Below are positions 51,985 to 62,368 of a stretch of 64,000 nt of DNA, piece after piece; the stretch's first letter is position 1; every line of letters starts with the position of its first letter. Under the pieces are notes generated by a model. It worked only from the letters and a program-made list of their open reading frames with translations. It was not told the DNA's origin and did not search any database. The DNA is from Cyclobacteriaceae bacterium. GTDB taxonomy: Bacteria; Bacteroidota; Bacteroidia; Cytophagales; Cyclobacteriaceae. The stretch covers positions 620,001 through 684,000 of the forward strand of contig JABFRS010000001.1 of the NCBI GenBank assembly GCA_013141055.1, read 5' to 3'. The position numbers and the translations under genes were made by a program.

Positions 51985-53067
51985 CTATTTAACGATTGAA
52001 ACAGACTGAACTACTCCAGTATCATGCGATCCATTATCAGGAGCAATACCAGACTTAATTATTGCATACTCACGCATGTTTTCAGGGATTCTTGAAACGT
52101 AATCAGGATTTTGTTTCAACCATGATTCCTGGGATGCTTTCCATTTTCTGAATGATTCTTCTGATTCAACGATCACAGGAAATCTCATCGAGAAGTGACC
52201 TTTACCGCAGATCTCAGTACAAGCCATTTCATAGTTGAAGTTTGGATTGCCTGTCTTCGCTCTCATTTCTTCAGTTGTAACTTTAGGAATGAATTTGAAA
52301 ACAGTTTGCATTCCTGGTACCGCATCCATCTTTACACGGAAATGTGGAAGAAATACGCTGTGCAAAACATCCTTAGCGCGGATCTTCAGTAAAACTTCTT
52401 TGTCTACCGGAAGATGAAGTTCAAGTGATTTAAAATCATCGTATGAATTCTTATCACGGAGATCAAGTCCAAATTCGTTATTAGCATCAATCAAGCGGAA
52501 ATCAATCTTTCCAAGTTCCTGATCCGTTGTACCTGGATAGCGAGCTGTCCAGGCGAACTGCTGTGCTACAAGTTCAATGACAACCGCATCCTTTGAAGCA
52601 GGTCCGGTGATATCATTCCATGCATTGAGACCTCTGAAAATTAAAAGAGCCATCACAACCGCCGGAACCAATGTCCACACAATTTCAAGTGTATGGCTGT
52701 CAGAGAAGAATTCTGCCTTACGATTTTCATCGTATTGATATTTGTATGTGAACCAGAACATGATCACTGAAATGATGGCGAACGCTGCAACGCATATTAC
52801 CATCGTGATCCAGAACAAATGATCAGTTATAACACCATGCTCAGAAGCTACCGGAAGCGTGTATTCATCAAAATGTACATATGACCAGTAGAAAAATCCT
52901 ACAAGGCTCAAAATGCTGAACGCCATGAAGAGAAACGCATTGATCTTATTTCCGGGACCAACCTTGCTCTTGTTCTCCTTTACCAACCCAACGAGATTGG
53001 TAATCCGGAAGATCATAAACAAGATCACCAGTACTAACACGATCCCAATTCCAATAATTATGTTCAT
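51985..53067 (-). CDS. coxB: Cytochrome c oxidase subunit II (CuA)
   Basis: 360 residues. A first helix at 2-20, two standard subunit II helices near 45-65 and 88-112, then the periplasmic cupredoxin. The CuA site is ACTEICGKGHFSM (two Cys, His, Met and the bridging Glu), with the other His in DVLHSVFLPHF. VAQQFAWTARYPG is the aromatic electron-entry patch. No cytochrome c domain is fused, so electrons arrive from ActA/ActE or a soluble carrier. The extra N-terminal helix is common in this phylum. Confidence 0.95.
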   Translation of the reverse strand: MNIIIGIGIVLVLVILFMIFRITNLVGLVKENKSKVGPGNKINAFLFMAFSILSLVGFFYWSYVHFDEYTLPVASEHGVITDHLFWITMVICVAAFAIISVIMFWFTYKYQYDENRKAEFFSDSHTLEIVWTLVPAVVMALLIFRGLNAWNDITGPASKDAVVIELVAQQFAWTARYPGTTDQELGKIDFRLIDANNEFGLDLRDKNSYDDFKSLELHLPVDKEVLLKIRAKDVLHSVFLPHFRVKMDAVPGMQTVFKFIPKVTTEEMRAKTGNPNFNYEMACTEICGKGHFSMRFPVIVESEESFRKWKASQESWLKQNPDYVSRIPENMREYAIIKSGIAPDNGSHDTGVVQSVSIVK

Positions 53068-53099
53068 ATCCTGTTATTAACGTTCTGTCTTCTTATTCA

Positions 53100-54491
53100 C
53101 TAAATATGATGTCCCTGACTTTCTGCCATCATTGGATCATGCTTCGCTACTAACGGGAATTTCGTCAGACTGCTGAGTGTCACCAAAAGGAACGCTGCCA
53201 TAAAGATCATCGCCATTCCTATTTCCAATAACCCAAGTCCACCTTCACCATGCATAACTCCAGGTGTAACCATGTTATAATAATCCAGCCAATGACCAAC
53301 GATCACAATCGGACATGCTACTTTCAACATAGCGATCTGTCTCTTTGAATCTCTCATCATCAGTAACAGGAAAGGAAGGACAAAGTTCAGGAATAAATTA
53401 GCGAAGAATATCCAGCTGTAAGGAGCAACTGTTCTGCGTTGAACGAAGTACACTGTTTCCTCCGGAATGTTTGCATAGAAAATCAACATGAACTGGGCGA
53501 ACCAGATGTATGTCCAGAAAATGCTGAAAGCGAATACAAATTTTCCGAGATCATGGATATGATTTTCATTCACCACTTTCAGATAACCCTTATCCTTTAA
53601 AGAGATTACGATGAAAGTGATCATGGCAAGACCGCATACCCACCAGCTGGCGAATACATACCATCCCATCATTGTGCTGAACCAATGTGTGTCAATGCTC
53701 ATAACCCAATCCCATGCAGCTACAGATGAGCTGTATCCGAAAATGATCAGGAATATTGTTGAAAGCTTGCGTGAAGAATACCAGTGCTGAATCGATCCGT
53801 CAAGGTCTTCTGCTAGCATTTCTTTCTTAATCCATATGAAGAACAAATACCAAAGGCCGAAGAACACAACCAATCTCATTACAAAAAATAGCGGGAACCC
53901 TCCTGCTGGTAATGGCCAGAAGAAGAATGCGCTTTTTCCATTGATGATTTTATCAAACTCTGAACTGCTTGGATCATACAAACCTGAGTGAGTCCAATGG
54001 AATACATCATGCTTTACAATAAAGAAAAGAACCAGCATCAAAATACCTGCATAAGGAATCCAGTGACCCATGGCCAACGGTATTCTTTTTACACCTGCTG
54101 ACCAGCCAGCTTGTGCTGCATACTGAATTGCAATGAAGAATAATCCTATAATTCCAAGTCCTGCAAAGAACACATTGTTCATCCACAGTGTTGAGTAAAT
54201 TCTTTTTAACCAATTTGGAGTTTCAGCATGATGCTCACCTTCACCTTTTGCCGCTTCCGCCTTTTCACCATGTTCCTGATCAACACTTGCTGTCAGGTTA
54301 CTGGAAATCTCAGAGCTTGCGTGCTCTTTTCCTTCTGCCGGTGCAGCTTCATGATGGCCTCCGCCTGACATGGCCATGAATACGCCGATTAGAAAAACAA
54401 CGACCCCAGCTCCCAGCAACATAAAAAGCTTGTTGCGTGTGCCAGTCTTGAATTCGTATTTTTCGTCAGCTACTTCGTGTGAATGATTCAT
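53100..54491 (-). CDS. actF: ActF, alternative complex III quinol-binding membrane subunit 2
   Basis: 463 residues with about ten membrane helices. An N-terminal cytoplasmic stretch and first helix (about 21-42) are followed by a long charged linker with many Glu, Lys and His residues (about 46-92). The rest resembles the NrfD/ActC fold: RIPLAMGHWIPYAGILMLVLFF, AAWDWVMSIDTHWFSTMMGWYVFASWW and FSIFWTYIWFAQFMLIFYANIPEE. In alternative complex III, ActC and ActF are the two related membrane subunits flanking the quinol site. It lies directly before coxB, which suggests a supercomplex between ACIII and the oxidase, as described in related bacteria. Confidence 0.9.
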   Translation of the reverse strand: MNHSHEVADEKYEFKTGTRNKLFMLLGAGVVVFLIGVFMAMSGGGHHEAAPAEGKEHASSEISSNLTASVDQEHGEKAEAAKGEGEHHAETPNWLKRIYSTLWMNNVFFAGLGIIGLFFIAIQYAAQAGWSAGVKRIPLAMGHWIPYAGILMLVLFFIVKHDVFHWTHSGLYDPSSSEFDKIINGKSAFFFWPLPAGGFPLFFVMRLVVFFGLWYLFFIWIKKEMLAEDLDGSIQHWYSSRKLSTIFLIIFGYSSSVAAWDWVMSIDTHWFSTMMGWYVFASWWVCGLAMITFIVISLKDKGYLKVVNENHIHDLGKFVFAFSIFWTYIWFAQFMLIFYANIPEETVYFVQRRTVAPYSWIFFANLFLNFVLPFLLLMMRDSKRQIAMLKVACPIVIVGHWLDYYNMVTPGVMHGEGGLGLLEIGMAMIFMAAFLLVTLSSLTKFPLVAKHDPMMAESQGHHI

Positions 54492-54515
54492 TCGTTCAAT
54501 CGTTTATCAATTCAA

Positions 54516-55160
54516 TTATTTCTGCTTTTGCAACACTTTCACATACTTGGCAATCTTCCATCGGTCTTCCGGGCTTATCTGTGATCCATGAGATCCCATT
54601 AAACCAGCACCGTAGGTGATCACATGAAAAATATGTCCTTCTGACATTCCTAAATAAGAATCTCCTTTAAGATTAGCAACACCAGGAAATTTGTCTGCAA
54701 CTTTTCCATCACCCATGCCTTTGGCACCGTGGCAATGCTTACAGTCCACTTCATAAAGAACCTTTCCTGCATCCACGATAGCAGCTGTTGAATCCAATGG
54801 ATTCTTCATTCCGCCAACAATGAAATCAATACTATCCTTTGCAACTTTTTTGCTTCTGTATGGCAACCATCCAAATTGATTTCTCTTCACTGTATTGGGG
54901 GCCGGCATACGCATATTCATGCGGTTAGGATTATACTTGTTTGAATTGAAGTACTCTCCTCTGTTCGCTCCATTGTCCAGTGAGTTTACCCAACGACCAG
55001 CACTTTCGTCTGTAATCTGAGAGAGTGGCTCATAGGCAACTGAGTGATACATGTTTGGCGCATACTCGCGACCAGGGTTATCACCGTGTGCTGTACATCC
55101 CCAAAGGACAACAGCCGATGACGCCGCTATTAGAATATTTTTGATCTGCATAGTTCTCAT
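54516..55160 (-). CDS. actE: ActE, monoheme cytochrome c lipoprotein of alternative complex III
   Basis: 214 residues from the ATG at 55160 (5 bases after the actD stop; upstream ATG 55199 overlaps actD, and 55151 is also possible). A lipoprotein signal, AVVLWGC, is followed by a long linker with AYEPLSQITDESAGRWV. The heme site is CKHCHGAKGMGDG, with the sixth ligand Met probably in YLGMSEGHIF or GAGLMGSHGS. It sits on the outer face of the inner membrane and passes electrons from ActA to the oxidase. Confidence 0.9.
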   Translation of the reverse strand: MRTMQIKNILIAASSAVVLWGCTAHGDNPGREYAPNMYHSVAYEPLSQITDESAGRWVNSLDNGANRGEYFNSNKYNPNRMNMRMPAPNTVKRNQFGWLPYRSKKVAKDSIDFIVGGMKNPLDSTAAIVDAGKVLYEVDCKHCHGAKGMGDGKVADKFPGVANLKGDSYLGMSEGHIFHVITYGAGLMGSHGSQISPEDRWKIAKYVKVLQKQK

Positions 55161-55164
55161 TTCA

Positions 55165-55692
55165 CTAAAAGCTTTTCTCGTTGACTTCCGATGCACCATT
55201 TTCTTTCAATATGCTACGAATTTCTTCTTTGCTTACTCTATTATCGCCAAGGTCAATTGCCATTACATGCTTATCATCTGTGCTGCGGATATCATATTGG
55301 CGTGGCCATTTGTATGGCTTCAGTCCACTCACCACCAGAAAAGTACCTACCATTCCAAAAGCAGAAAGCAATACCGTAAACTCGAAGGTTACCGGAATAA
55401 AAGGAGGAATTGAATAGTGATTCTTTCCACCAATGATCATCGGCCAGTCATAGCCCAACATCCAGATCTGTGTTGACAATGCGAGGATCGTACCTGTCAA
55501 TCCAAAAAGAAATGCAGCGATTGGCAGACGTGTGCGTTTATATCCAAGCTCTTCATCCAATCCGTGAACAGGAAAAGGTGAATAGACTTCCTTAATCTTT
55601 ACTCCTTTGTCTCGGATGTTTCCAACAGCATGAAGCAATACGTCTTCATCGTCAAAAATTCCAACCAAAAAGTTTTCTTTCGCAGTACTCAT
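55165..55692 (-). CDS. actD: ActD, alternative complex III membrane subunit (DUF3341)
   Basis: 175 residues with two membrane helices (about 57-77 and 97-121). LVGIFDDEDVLLHAVGNIRDKGVKIKEVYSPFPVHGLDEELG is the hallmark DUF3341 N-terminal domain, and GGKNHYSIPPFIPVTFEFTVL follows the first helix. ActD helps anchor the membrane arm of the complex. It is 13 bases behind actC. Confidence 0.92.
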   Translation of the reverse strand: MSTAKENFLVGIFDDEDVLLHAVGNIRDKGVKIKEVYSPFPVHGLDEELGYKRTRLPIAAFLFGLTGTILALSTQIWMLGYDWPMIIGGKNHYSIPPFIPVTFEFTVLLSAFGMVGTFLVVSGLKPYKWPRQYDIRSTDDKHVMAIDLGDNRVSKEEIRSILKENGASEVNEKSF

Positions 55693-55705
55693 TGAATTCT
55701 ATCTT

Positions 55706-57100
55706 TTAATGGTGTGCTTCAGTTGATGATTTCTTCTTTTCAGAAGTTGATTTCACAATACTCTTTACCTCCGCCATATTGATCACCGGGAAGAACTTGG
55801 CAAATAATAAGAATGCTGTAAAGAATATTCCAAACGTGAACAGGTACTCACCGATATCATATTGAGTCGGGTGGAACATAGTCCAACTGGATGGAAGGTA
55901 ATCTCTGTGAAGAGAGGTAACGATGATCACGAAACGCTCGAACCACATACCGATATTTACAATGATCGAGATCACAAAGGTCGCCACCAGATTAGTTCTT
56001 AGCTTTTTAGACCAGAATAATTGTGGAGAGATAACATTACAAGTCATCATAGACCAGTATGCCCACCAATATGGACCGGTTGCACGATTGATGAAGGCAT
56101 ATTGCTCAGCAGGAACCTGTCCATACCATGCGATGAAAAACTCAGTGATGTAAGCGATCCCTACAATGGATCCTGTAATGATAATGACGATGTTCATCAA
56201 CTCTACGTGATAGATCGTGATGTAATCTTCAAGTTTGAATACTTTTCTGGTGATCAGCAAGAGCGTAAGCACCATGGCAAATCCTGAGAAGATCGCACCT
56301 GCTACAAAGTATGGAGGGAAGATCGTAGTGTGCCAGCCAGGAACGACAGATGTCGCAAAGTCCATGGATACAATAGTATGTACAGAAAGTACGAGTGGTG
56401 TTGAAAGACCTGCAAGGATCAAAGCAACCGACTCATAGCGTGACCATGTTTTTGCAGCGCCATCCCATCCAAAGCTCAAAGCATTGTAAACATTAGCACG
56501 TGTCTTTGCACCGGCTCTTACAGCACGGTCACGGATTACTGCGAAGTCAGGAATCAATCCCATGTACCAGAATACAAGTGATACAGAGAAGTATGTTGAG
56601 ATCGCGAATACGTCCCAAAGCAATGGTGAGTTAAAATTTACCCATAGTGAACCGAATGCATTTGGCAGTGGAAGTGCCCAGTAAAATCCTAACCATAGAC
56701 GTCCCATGTGGAACGCAGGGAAACTCAAAGCGCAAATAACGGCGAAGATCGTCATCGCTTCCGCAGCGCGGTTGATTGACATTCTCCAGCGTTGACGGAA
56801 CAACAAAAGGATCGCAGAGATCAGTGTACCAGCGTGACCAATACCAACCCACCATACGAAGTTTGTGATATCCCATGCCCAGCCTACCGTTTTATTAAGA
56901 CCCCATGCACCGATACCGTTCCACAACATGTAACCGCAGCAGTATGCCCCATACGTCAATACCGCAAGTGAAACTCCAAAGGCCATCCACCACAATCGTG
57001 TTGGCGCGCCTTCTACCTGGCGGCTGATGTCATGCGATACATCGTGAACGGTTTTTCCACCGGTTACTAATGTTTCTCTTAATACTGATTCTGAATGCAT
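55706..57100 (-). CDS. actC: ActC, alternative complex III quinol-binding membrane subunit 1 (NrfD/PsrC fold)
   Basis: 464 residues, about ten membrane helices. [39 protein letters not shown] is the family core with the residues of the quinol pocket and putative proton path. [18 protein letters not shown] and [30 protein letters not shown] are further matches to NrfD-like ACIII subunits. Menaquinol oxidation by the complex takes place at this subunit, using quinone made by the men genes. It starts 37 bases after the actB stop. Confidence 0.94.
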   Translation of the reverse strand: MHSESVLRETLVTGGKTVHDVSHDISRQVEGAPTRLWWMAFGVSLAVLTYGAYCCGYMLWNGIGAWGLNKTVGWAWDITNFVWWVGIGHAGTLISAILLLFRQRWRMSINRAAEAMTIFAVICALSFPAFHMGRLWLGFYWALPLPNAFGSLWVNFNSPLLWDVFAISTYFSVSLVFWYMGLIPDFAVIRDRAVRAGAKTRANVYNALSFGWDGAAKTWSRYESVALILAGLSTPLVLSVHTIVSMDFATSVVPGWHTTIFPPYFVAGAIFSGFAMVLTLLLITRKVFKLEDYITIYHVELMNIVIIITGSIVGIAYITEFFIAWYGQVPAEQYAFINRATGPYWWAYWSMMTCNVISPQLFWSKKLRTNLVATFVISIIVNIGMWFERFVIIVTSLHRDYLPSSWTMFHPTQYDIGEYLFTFGIFFTAFLLFAKFFPVINMAEVKSIVKSTSEKKKSSTEAHH

Positions 57101-57137
57101 ATATAGTAGCGTTCCGTGTTTCTAAATTTTTATCCGA

Positions 57138-60100
57138 CTATGCGTGTTCTTTTACTTCGTCTTTGTTTCTGATCTTGGTCAGATAGAAGATGTTTGGCTT
57201 CACGCCGATTTCTTCCAATACTCTGTAAGCACGTGGATTACCAGTTTTCTTATCAGAAGCAGCCGCTCCCTTTTCATCCTTTGTGATCTTAAGAAGCTTG
57301 GAGATAGCGCTTTCCTTATCATTCATATCTCCGAATACAATCGCACCTGAAGAACATGCTGCCTGGCAAGCTGTTACTACTTCACCATCTTTCACAGATC
57401 TTCTTTCACGTTTTGCCGTGAGCTTTCCTGCCTGGATTCTCTGAACGCAGAATGAACATTTCTCCATTACACCGCGTGAACGGACAGTAACTTCAGGATT
57501 CAATACCATACGACCTAAATCAGTGTTCATCGCAGGGTTTGACTGATAGAATTGCTGATTGTCGTGATACTTGAACCAGTTGAAACGTCTTACTTTATAT
57601 GGACAGTTGTTCGCACAATAACGTGTTCCGATACAACGGTTATAAGTCATTTGATTTAAACCTTCTGTGCTGTGGGTAGTTGCAGCCACAGGACATACAG
57701 TTTCGCAAGGAGCATTGTTGCAATGCTGACACAACATCGGCTGGAATACAACCTCCGGATTCTCTGCTGCAATTTCCGCTTCCTCTGATGTATAGTTTGT
57801 TGAATCGCTGCTGTAGTAACGATCAATACGCAACCAGTGCATTTCACGGCGGCGGATAACTTCATCCTTACCTACCAATGACACGTTGTTCTCAACATTA
57901 CATGCTACGATACATGATCCGCAACCTGTACAGGTGTTAAGATCAATCGACATACCCCAGTGATGCTGATTGTATTCATGACCTTTCCACAAGCTGAGTG
58001 AAGATGGATCAACCTTTTCTTCCCAATTTGTAACCTTTGGAATATCCCGGCCTGCGAAGGCGTCTTTCTTAAATTCACTTAAAACTGATTCCTGGATAAC
58101 ATTCTCACGCCCCATGTAGGTCTGGTGAGTTTGGGTCTGTGCCAATTGGAATGGTTCTTCTGTTTTAGCAAGTGTTACACCAGCTACTATGTCTGTAGAC
58201 AGTGATCCGTTCATCATCGTAATGAATGGATATGCGCTTACACCAAGATTTTCAGCAACCTTACCAACCTTGGTTCTTCCATAACCCAATGAGATACCAA
58301 CCGTTCCTGGAGCCTGACCAGGCTGAATCAACACAGGAACTTTTACAGTTTTACCTGCAACAGTAAGATTTCCGTATTGAGTATTGCTTTCACCATCATT
58401 TGTAAATCCTAAACTCTTTGCATCGCGCTGAGAAATCGTAATTGGATGATCCCAAACTACTTTTGTGATAGGATCTGGCAATTCCTGAAGGAGGGGATTA
58501 TTAGCCTGTGAGCCATTTCCAACTCCATAACTTTCATAGATCGCAAGCTCCATCCCCTGACCACCTGCTTTGTAGTTGGAAGAAATTGAAGCGGCAGAAG
58601 CTGTAACATCTGCAGCGAACGTATATGTTTTTGAATCTTCAGATTTCAATTCAAGCACTCCGTCATAGAGACATTTATCCCACCATGACTGGAAGTCCAT
58701 CAAAGAATTTGATTTTCCATAGAACCAGTTTTTCCAGTTGTCCTGAAGAACTGTAAAATAATCCGCAGGTGCACCTGCCCATGTCATGAAAGTCTCCTGA
58801 CCTTGTCTTGACATAAATAAAGGAGTGATTGCCGGCTGTGATAAGCTGAACAAACCCTTCTTTGGTTCAAAGTCATTCCATGCTTCGAGGTAATGACGAT
58901 CCGGAGCTTTGTAAGTAACCAGTGATCCGGTTTCATCTTCTGTGATTCCGGTAGAAACTGTTAATGATATATTCTTAAGAGCAGCACCAAGCTTTGCTCC
59001 CATTGGATGATCGTAAACCGGATTACAGTTATAGAAAATAACTCCATCAACTTTTCCACCTTCTGCTTCACCAACAAAAGCTGCCATTAATTCATCATTT
59101 CCCTGACGGAAATTGACTGGAAGATTTGGAAGGATCGTTGTTCCGTAACTGCCGAGCATATCATTGATGCCATTCACTATTACCTGAACACTCTTATCAT
59201 TAGAACCTGATACTACCAATGAGTTACCTCTGGTTGACCAAAGATCATTGGCTGCCTTTTCAAGATTAACAACTTTATCGATGCTTGCTGATAAACCAGC
59301 TTTGCCTGCTTTCGCTGCGATCAGGTTATACAATTGAGCTGCCACCAAACCGGACTCTGAAGGCTTCACCATTGTACGGTAATCTGCATTAGCACCGGTC
59401 AATGATAAGTTAGCTTCAAACTGATAGTGACGGGACATCTCACGATGCTCTTCATCAATCTTTCTGGTTGCTGCGTATTGTTTTGTCGCTTCAATAGAAG
59501 AAATCCATGATCCAAGGAAATCCGCACCAAGACTTACAATTGTTTTTGCTTTGCTGAAATCATACGATGGAATCATGCCAACACCGAAAGATTCTTCGTT
59601 GGCTTTCCATATACCATAATAAGAAATAGGATCGTACTGAACGTGTTGTGTTGTAGGATACTTTGCTTTGAATTTATCAATAGCAACTTTTGTACTTGGA
59701 CTCAATATTGTATTGGAAACAATTCTGATTTGTCCACCCTTGGCTGCAATTTCTGTAAGCTTGGCAATTACCTGAGCATCAACATGTTCCCAGTCTGAAT
59801 TCTCAGCTCCGATCTTTGGAAAACGGAGGCGGTAGTTGTCATATAAAGAGAGTACAGAAGCTTCCACCTGCGCACTGGTTCCACCGGTAGAAACACTGGA
59901 TAATGTATTTCCTTCAATCTTGATCGGACGACCGTCACGAACCTTTACTAATACGCTGCAATAATCACCGCCGTCGATATAACTTGACGCATAATAGTTA
60001 GCAATTCCTGGATCTGCATCCATTGGTTTTGTAACAAAAGGAATGGCGTTGCGGATAGGTGCTTCGCAGGCCGCTAATGAAGCTGCTGCTACGCTGAACC

Positions 60101-60248
60101 CCATCATCTTCAGGAAATCCCGGCGAGAGTGTCCCGGATCTTCTTCGACACCGATGTTGGCAAACTCTTTACCGGCATGCTTAACAAAAGCAGTGTCGTT
60201 TTTAAGTTGTTCCAAACCTTTCCAGTATGTCTTTTTAGTAGTACTCAT
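57138..60248 (-). CDS. actB: ActB, alternative complex III Fe-S subunit (molybdopterin-oxidoreductase-like)
   Basis: 1036 residues. A Tat-type signal, SRRDFLKMMGFSVAAASLAAC (about 41-61), precedes a molybdopterin-oxidoreductase-like domain (ActB1, to about 740), which in ACIII lacks the Mo cofactor. The C-terminal ferredoxin-like domain (about 780-1010) has four cluster motifs: CTGCGSCIVACNV, CQHCNNAPCETVCPVAAT, CIGTRYCANNCPYKVR and CSFCVQRIQAG with CQAAC. Clusters carry electrons from ActC to the hemes. It is the fusion of B1 and B2 parts typical of Bacteroidota. Confidence 0.95.
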   Translation of the reverse strand: MSTTKKTYWKGLEQLKNDTAFVKHAGKEFANIGVEEDPGHSRRDFLKMMGFSVAAASLAACEAPIRNAIPFVTKPMDADPGIANYYASSYIDGGDYCSVLVKVRDGRPIKIEGNTLSSVSTGGTSAQVEASVLSLYDNYRLRFPKIGAENSDWEHVDAQVIAKLTEIAAKGGQIRIVSNTILSPSTKVAIDKFKAKYPTTQHVQYDPISYYGIWKANEESFGVGMIPSYDFSKAKTIVSLGADFLGSWISSIEATKQYAATRKIDEEHREMSRHYQFEANLSLTGANADYRTMVKPSESGLVAAQLYNLIAAKAGKAGLSASIDKVVNLEKAANDLWSTRGNSLVVSGSNDKSVQVIVNGINDMLGSYGTTILPNLPVNFRQGNDELMAAFVGEAEGGKVDGVIFYNCNPVYDHPMGAKLGAALKNISLTVSTGITEDETGSLVTYKAPDRHYLEAWNDFEPKKGLFSLSQPAITPLFMSRQGQETFMTWAGAPADYFTVLQDNWKNWFYGKSNSLMDFQSWWDKCLYDGVLELKSEDSKTYTFAADVTASAASISSNYKAGGQGMELAIYESYGVGNGSQANNPLLQELPDPITKVVWDHPITISQRDAKSLGFTNDGESNTQYGNLTVAGKTVKVPVLIQPGQAPGTVGISLGYGRTKVGKVAENLGVSAYPFITMMNGSLSTDIVAGVTLAKTEEPFQLAQTQTHQTYMGRENVIQESVLSEFKKDAFAGRDIPKVTNWEEKVDPSSLSLWKGHEYNQHHWGMSIDLNTCTGCGSCIVACNVENNVSLVGKDEVIRRREMHWLRIDRYYSSDSTNYTSEEAEIAAENPEVVFQPMLCQHCNNAPCETVCPVAATTHSTEGLNQMTYNRCIGTRYCANNCPYKVRRFNWFKYHDNQQFYQSNPAMNTDLGRMVLNPEVTVRSRGVMEKCSFCVQRIQAGKLTAKRERRSVKDGEVVTACQAACSSGAIVFGDMNDKESAISKLLKITKDEKGAAASDKKTGNPRAYRVLEEIGVKPNIFYLTKIRNKDEVKEHA

Positions 60249-60315
60249 ATGAGTTGGTCGTTCCTTTTATTATTATGCTGAATTCTTAATCAATAAATCT
60301 TTAATCGGCAATAGA

Positions 60316-61578
60316 CTAGTAGTGGCACTTAGCGCATTCCAATCCACCGATCTGCTCAACCTTAAATGTTTTCTTATCGTGGATTTCTACAAGGTTATCA
60401 TAGTATGCGTTGCCCTTTGTATTAACATCGGTCTTGCGGTGACAGTCGATACACCATCCCATTGTTAATAAGGAGTATTGTTTTACAACATCCATTTCCT
60501 GAATAGGTCCGTGGCAGGTCTGACAAACAACACCCGCAACGTTCACGTGCTGAGAGTGATTGAAATATGCTAGATCAGGAAGATTGTGGATACGTATCCA
60601 TTCGATTGGCTTGGTAGGTCCGATATACTTTGCAGAATCAGGATTATAACCCACCGCTGCATAGATTTTTGCTATTTCACCATCACCAGTAATGGTACCC
60701 GTTCTGATCTGTGAGTGACAGTTCATACAGATGCTTGGTGAAGGAATGTTTGCCTGCTTGCCTTTCGCTGCGCCGGTATGGCAATATTTACATTCGATCT
60801 CATACTGACCAGCATGGATCTTATGTGAGAATGCAATTGGCTGTTTCGGCTGATAGTTCTTCTGAACACCGATCGAATAAAGACCATCGATGGTAGTTTT
60901 GAATGCGAGTGTTCCGACCACGAAAATTACCAGGAAGATAAATCCAGGGCTACGGGTTACAGAATTGAAAGTGATCGGTGAGTTGACAATTTCACGATCT
61001 TCCTCGCTAAGCTCTTTTGTATCAAGGAATTTGCGCAAAGCGCTGATAATCAATGCTAATATGATGACTAAAAGGATCAGAATGATGATCATTCCAACCA
61101 TGATAGCATCCAGATATGCCGATGGCGCACCACCTCCTCCGTTTGGATTCTTAGGATCAGGTGTTGGTGTGACAGCTACATCCGGTTTTGCAGCTTCTGC
61201 TTTCACATATGCGAGGATCGATAATATCTGTTCGTCTTTGAAGCTGGTGAAAGCCGTCATCTGGCTGTTCTTGTACTCAGCATAAATTTTTACCGCGTAA
61301 TCATCTCCACTGGCAATCACTTTTGCAGGATTGTGCACCCAGTTAATGATCCAACCCACTGAAGGAACACGACCTTCAACGCCGGCAAGTGCAGGTCCGA
61401 TCAACTTTGTCTTCACACGGTGGCACGATTTACAGTTACCGTTGAACAAAGCTTCACCTGCAGCAACAGCTGCTGCATCTGTCGGAATTTCCTGGGCTTG
61501 AACTGAGAGTGAGAGGAGAAAACAAAGGAGAACTTGTGTTACACAAATAAAGATTCCCGAGAACAATCGCTTCATCAT
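60316..61578 (-). CDS. actA: ActA, multiheme cytochrome c of alternative complex III
   Basis: 420 residues from the ATG at 61578. The open frame reaches 61680, but only the internal start (61578 or 61575) gives a clean signal peptide, IFICVTQVLLCFLLSLSVQAQ. A class I cytochrome c domain with CKSCH comes first. A membrane helix (about 158-178) and another near 225-240 then lead to a multiheme domain with CKYCH, CMNCH, CQTCH, CIDCH and a final CAKCHY. This gives six CxxCH sites, one more than the classical pentaheme ActA because a monoheme domain is fused. It begins the act-cox operon. Confidence 0.93.
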   Translation of the reverse strand: MMKRLFSGIFICVTQVLLCFLLSLSVQAQEIPTDAAAVAAGEALFNGNCKSCHRVKTKLIGPALAGVEGRVPSVGWIINWVHNPAKVIASGDDYAVKIYAEYKNSQMTAFTSFKDEQILSILAYVKAEAAKPDVAVTPTPDPKNPNGGGGAPSAYLDAIMVGMIIILILLVIILALIISALRKFLDTKELSEEDREIVNSPITFNSVTRSPGFIFLVIFVVGTLAFKTTIDGLYSIGVQKNYQPKQPIAFSHKIHAGQYEIECKYCHTGAAKGKQANIPSPSICMNCHSQIRTGTITGDGEIAKIYAAVGYNPDSAKYIGPTKPIEWIRIHNLPDLAYFNHSQHVNVAGVVCQTCHGPIQEMDVVKQYSLLTMGWCIDCHRKTDVNTKGNAYYDNLVEIHDKKTFKVEQIGGLECAKCHY

Positions 61579-61795
61579 GTGGGTTAGGGTTCCGCCTTTT
61601 ATACGGAGATGCACAAATCTACACTCGGATGCCATTATTTCAAATATTTTTCTTGGCTTTGGCATGATTGTTTGAGTCATGCGAAACTCATTTTGCTAAC
61701 TTGGACACAAAGCATTGATACTACATTACAAGACCATAAAATCAACAATTTAGAATTAATATAAATTATGGTTTTTTGCTCCAAATCAGCCTGAA
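61579..61795. other. Divergent intergenic region upstream of actA
   Basis: About 217 bases between the chosen actA start and the membrane-protein gene at 61796. The act-cox promoter should lie here. The AT-rich part (61735-61775) has no exact TAnnTTTG on either strand that I can pair with a -33 element. No RNA gene seen. Confidence 0.4.
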
Positions 61796-62362
61796 ATGAC
61801 GCCTTTTGATTACGTATCTGTTCTTATCTCTATCATCCTTGGTTTAGGCATCACTCAGATCATGACAGGTGTCGCGGATCTTGTTCATCAATGGAACAAA
61901 GTCAAACTTTATTGGCCGCACCTTCTTTGGATCGTTTTAGTTTTTATTCTTCACATTCAGGAGTGGTGGGAGACATATCAACTTCATGATTTTGATGAGT
62001 GGAGACTTCCAACTTTCCTCTTCCTCAGCCTTTACCCGGTAACCCTTTTCATTCTGGCAAGAATTCTCTTTCCTTTCAATGTTCAGGATGGCCCGATTGA
62101 TCTTAAGGAATTCTATTACGCAAACTTCAGGAAGTTTTTTATCAGCACGATGATCCTGACTGTGCTGTCAATTGCCAGCAACATCATTGTTCGCGGGTTT
62201 ATGGGTGATCAGATCATACAAATTTCCCTTTTTTGCATTCTTGGACTGGTGACGATAAAGAATTATCGAAAAGAATGGGTCCATCAGCTTATTGCCATAG
62301 CCATGTTGGCCACATTTATTGCCGGCTTCATCGTAAACTGGAACTCGTGGATTATCAAATGA
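61796..62362 (+). CDS. Polytopic membrane protein of unknown function
   Basis: 188 residues with about five to six hydrophobic helices: LISIILGLGITQIMTGVADLV (10-30), PHLLWIVLVFILHI, FLFLSLYPVTLFILARILF, then FFISTMILTVLSIASNIIV, IQISLFCILGLV and LIAIAMLATFIAGFIV. A conserved-looking ILHIQEWWETYQLHDF between helices 2 and 3 is the only polar feature. I do not recognise a named family. It stops 6 bases before the flavoprotein gene, so the two are probably cotranscribed. Confidence 0.75.
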   Translation: MTPFDYVSVLISIILGLGITQIMTGVADLVHQWNKVKLYWPHLLWIVLVFILHIQEWWETYQLHDFDEWRLPTFLFLSLYPVTLFILARILFPFNVQDGPIDLKEFYYANFRKFFISTMILTVLSIASNIIVRGFMGDQIIQISLFCILGLVTIKNYRKEWVHQLIAIAMLATFIAGFIVNWNSWIIK

Positions 62363-62368
62363 TTAGAA

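Noticed and set aside
61579-61680. 34-residue extension of actA
   Set aside because: It would bury the signal peptide; the ATG at 61578 gives a normal one.
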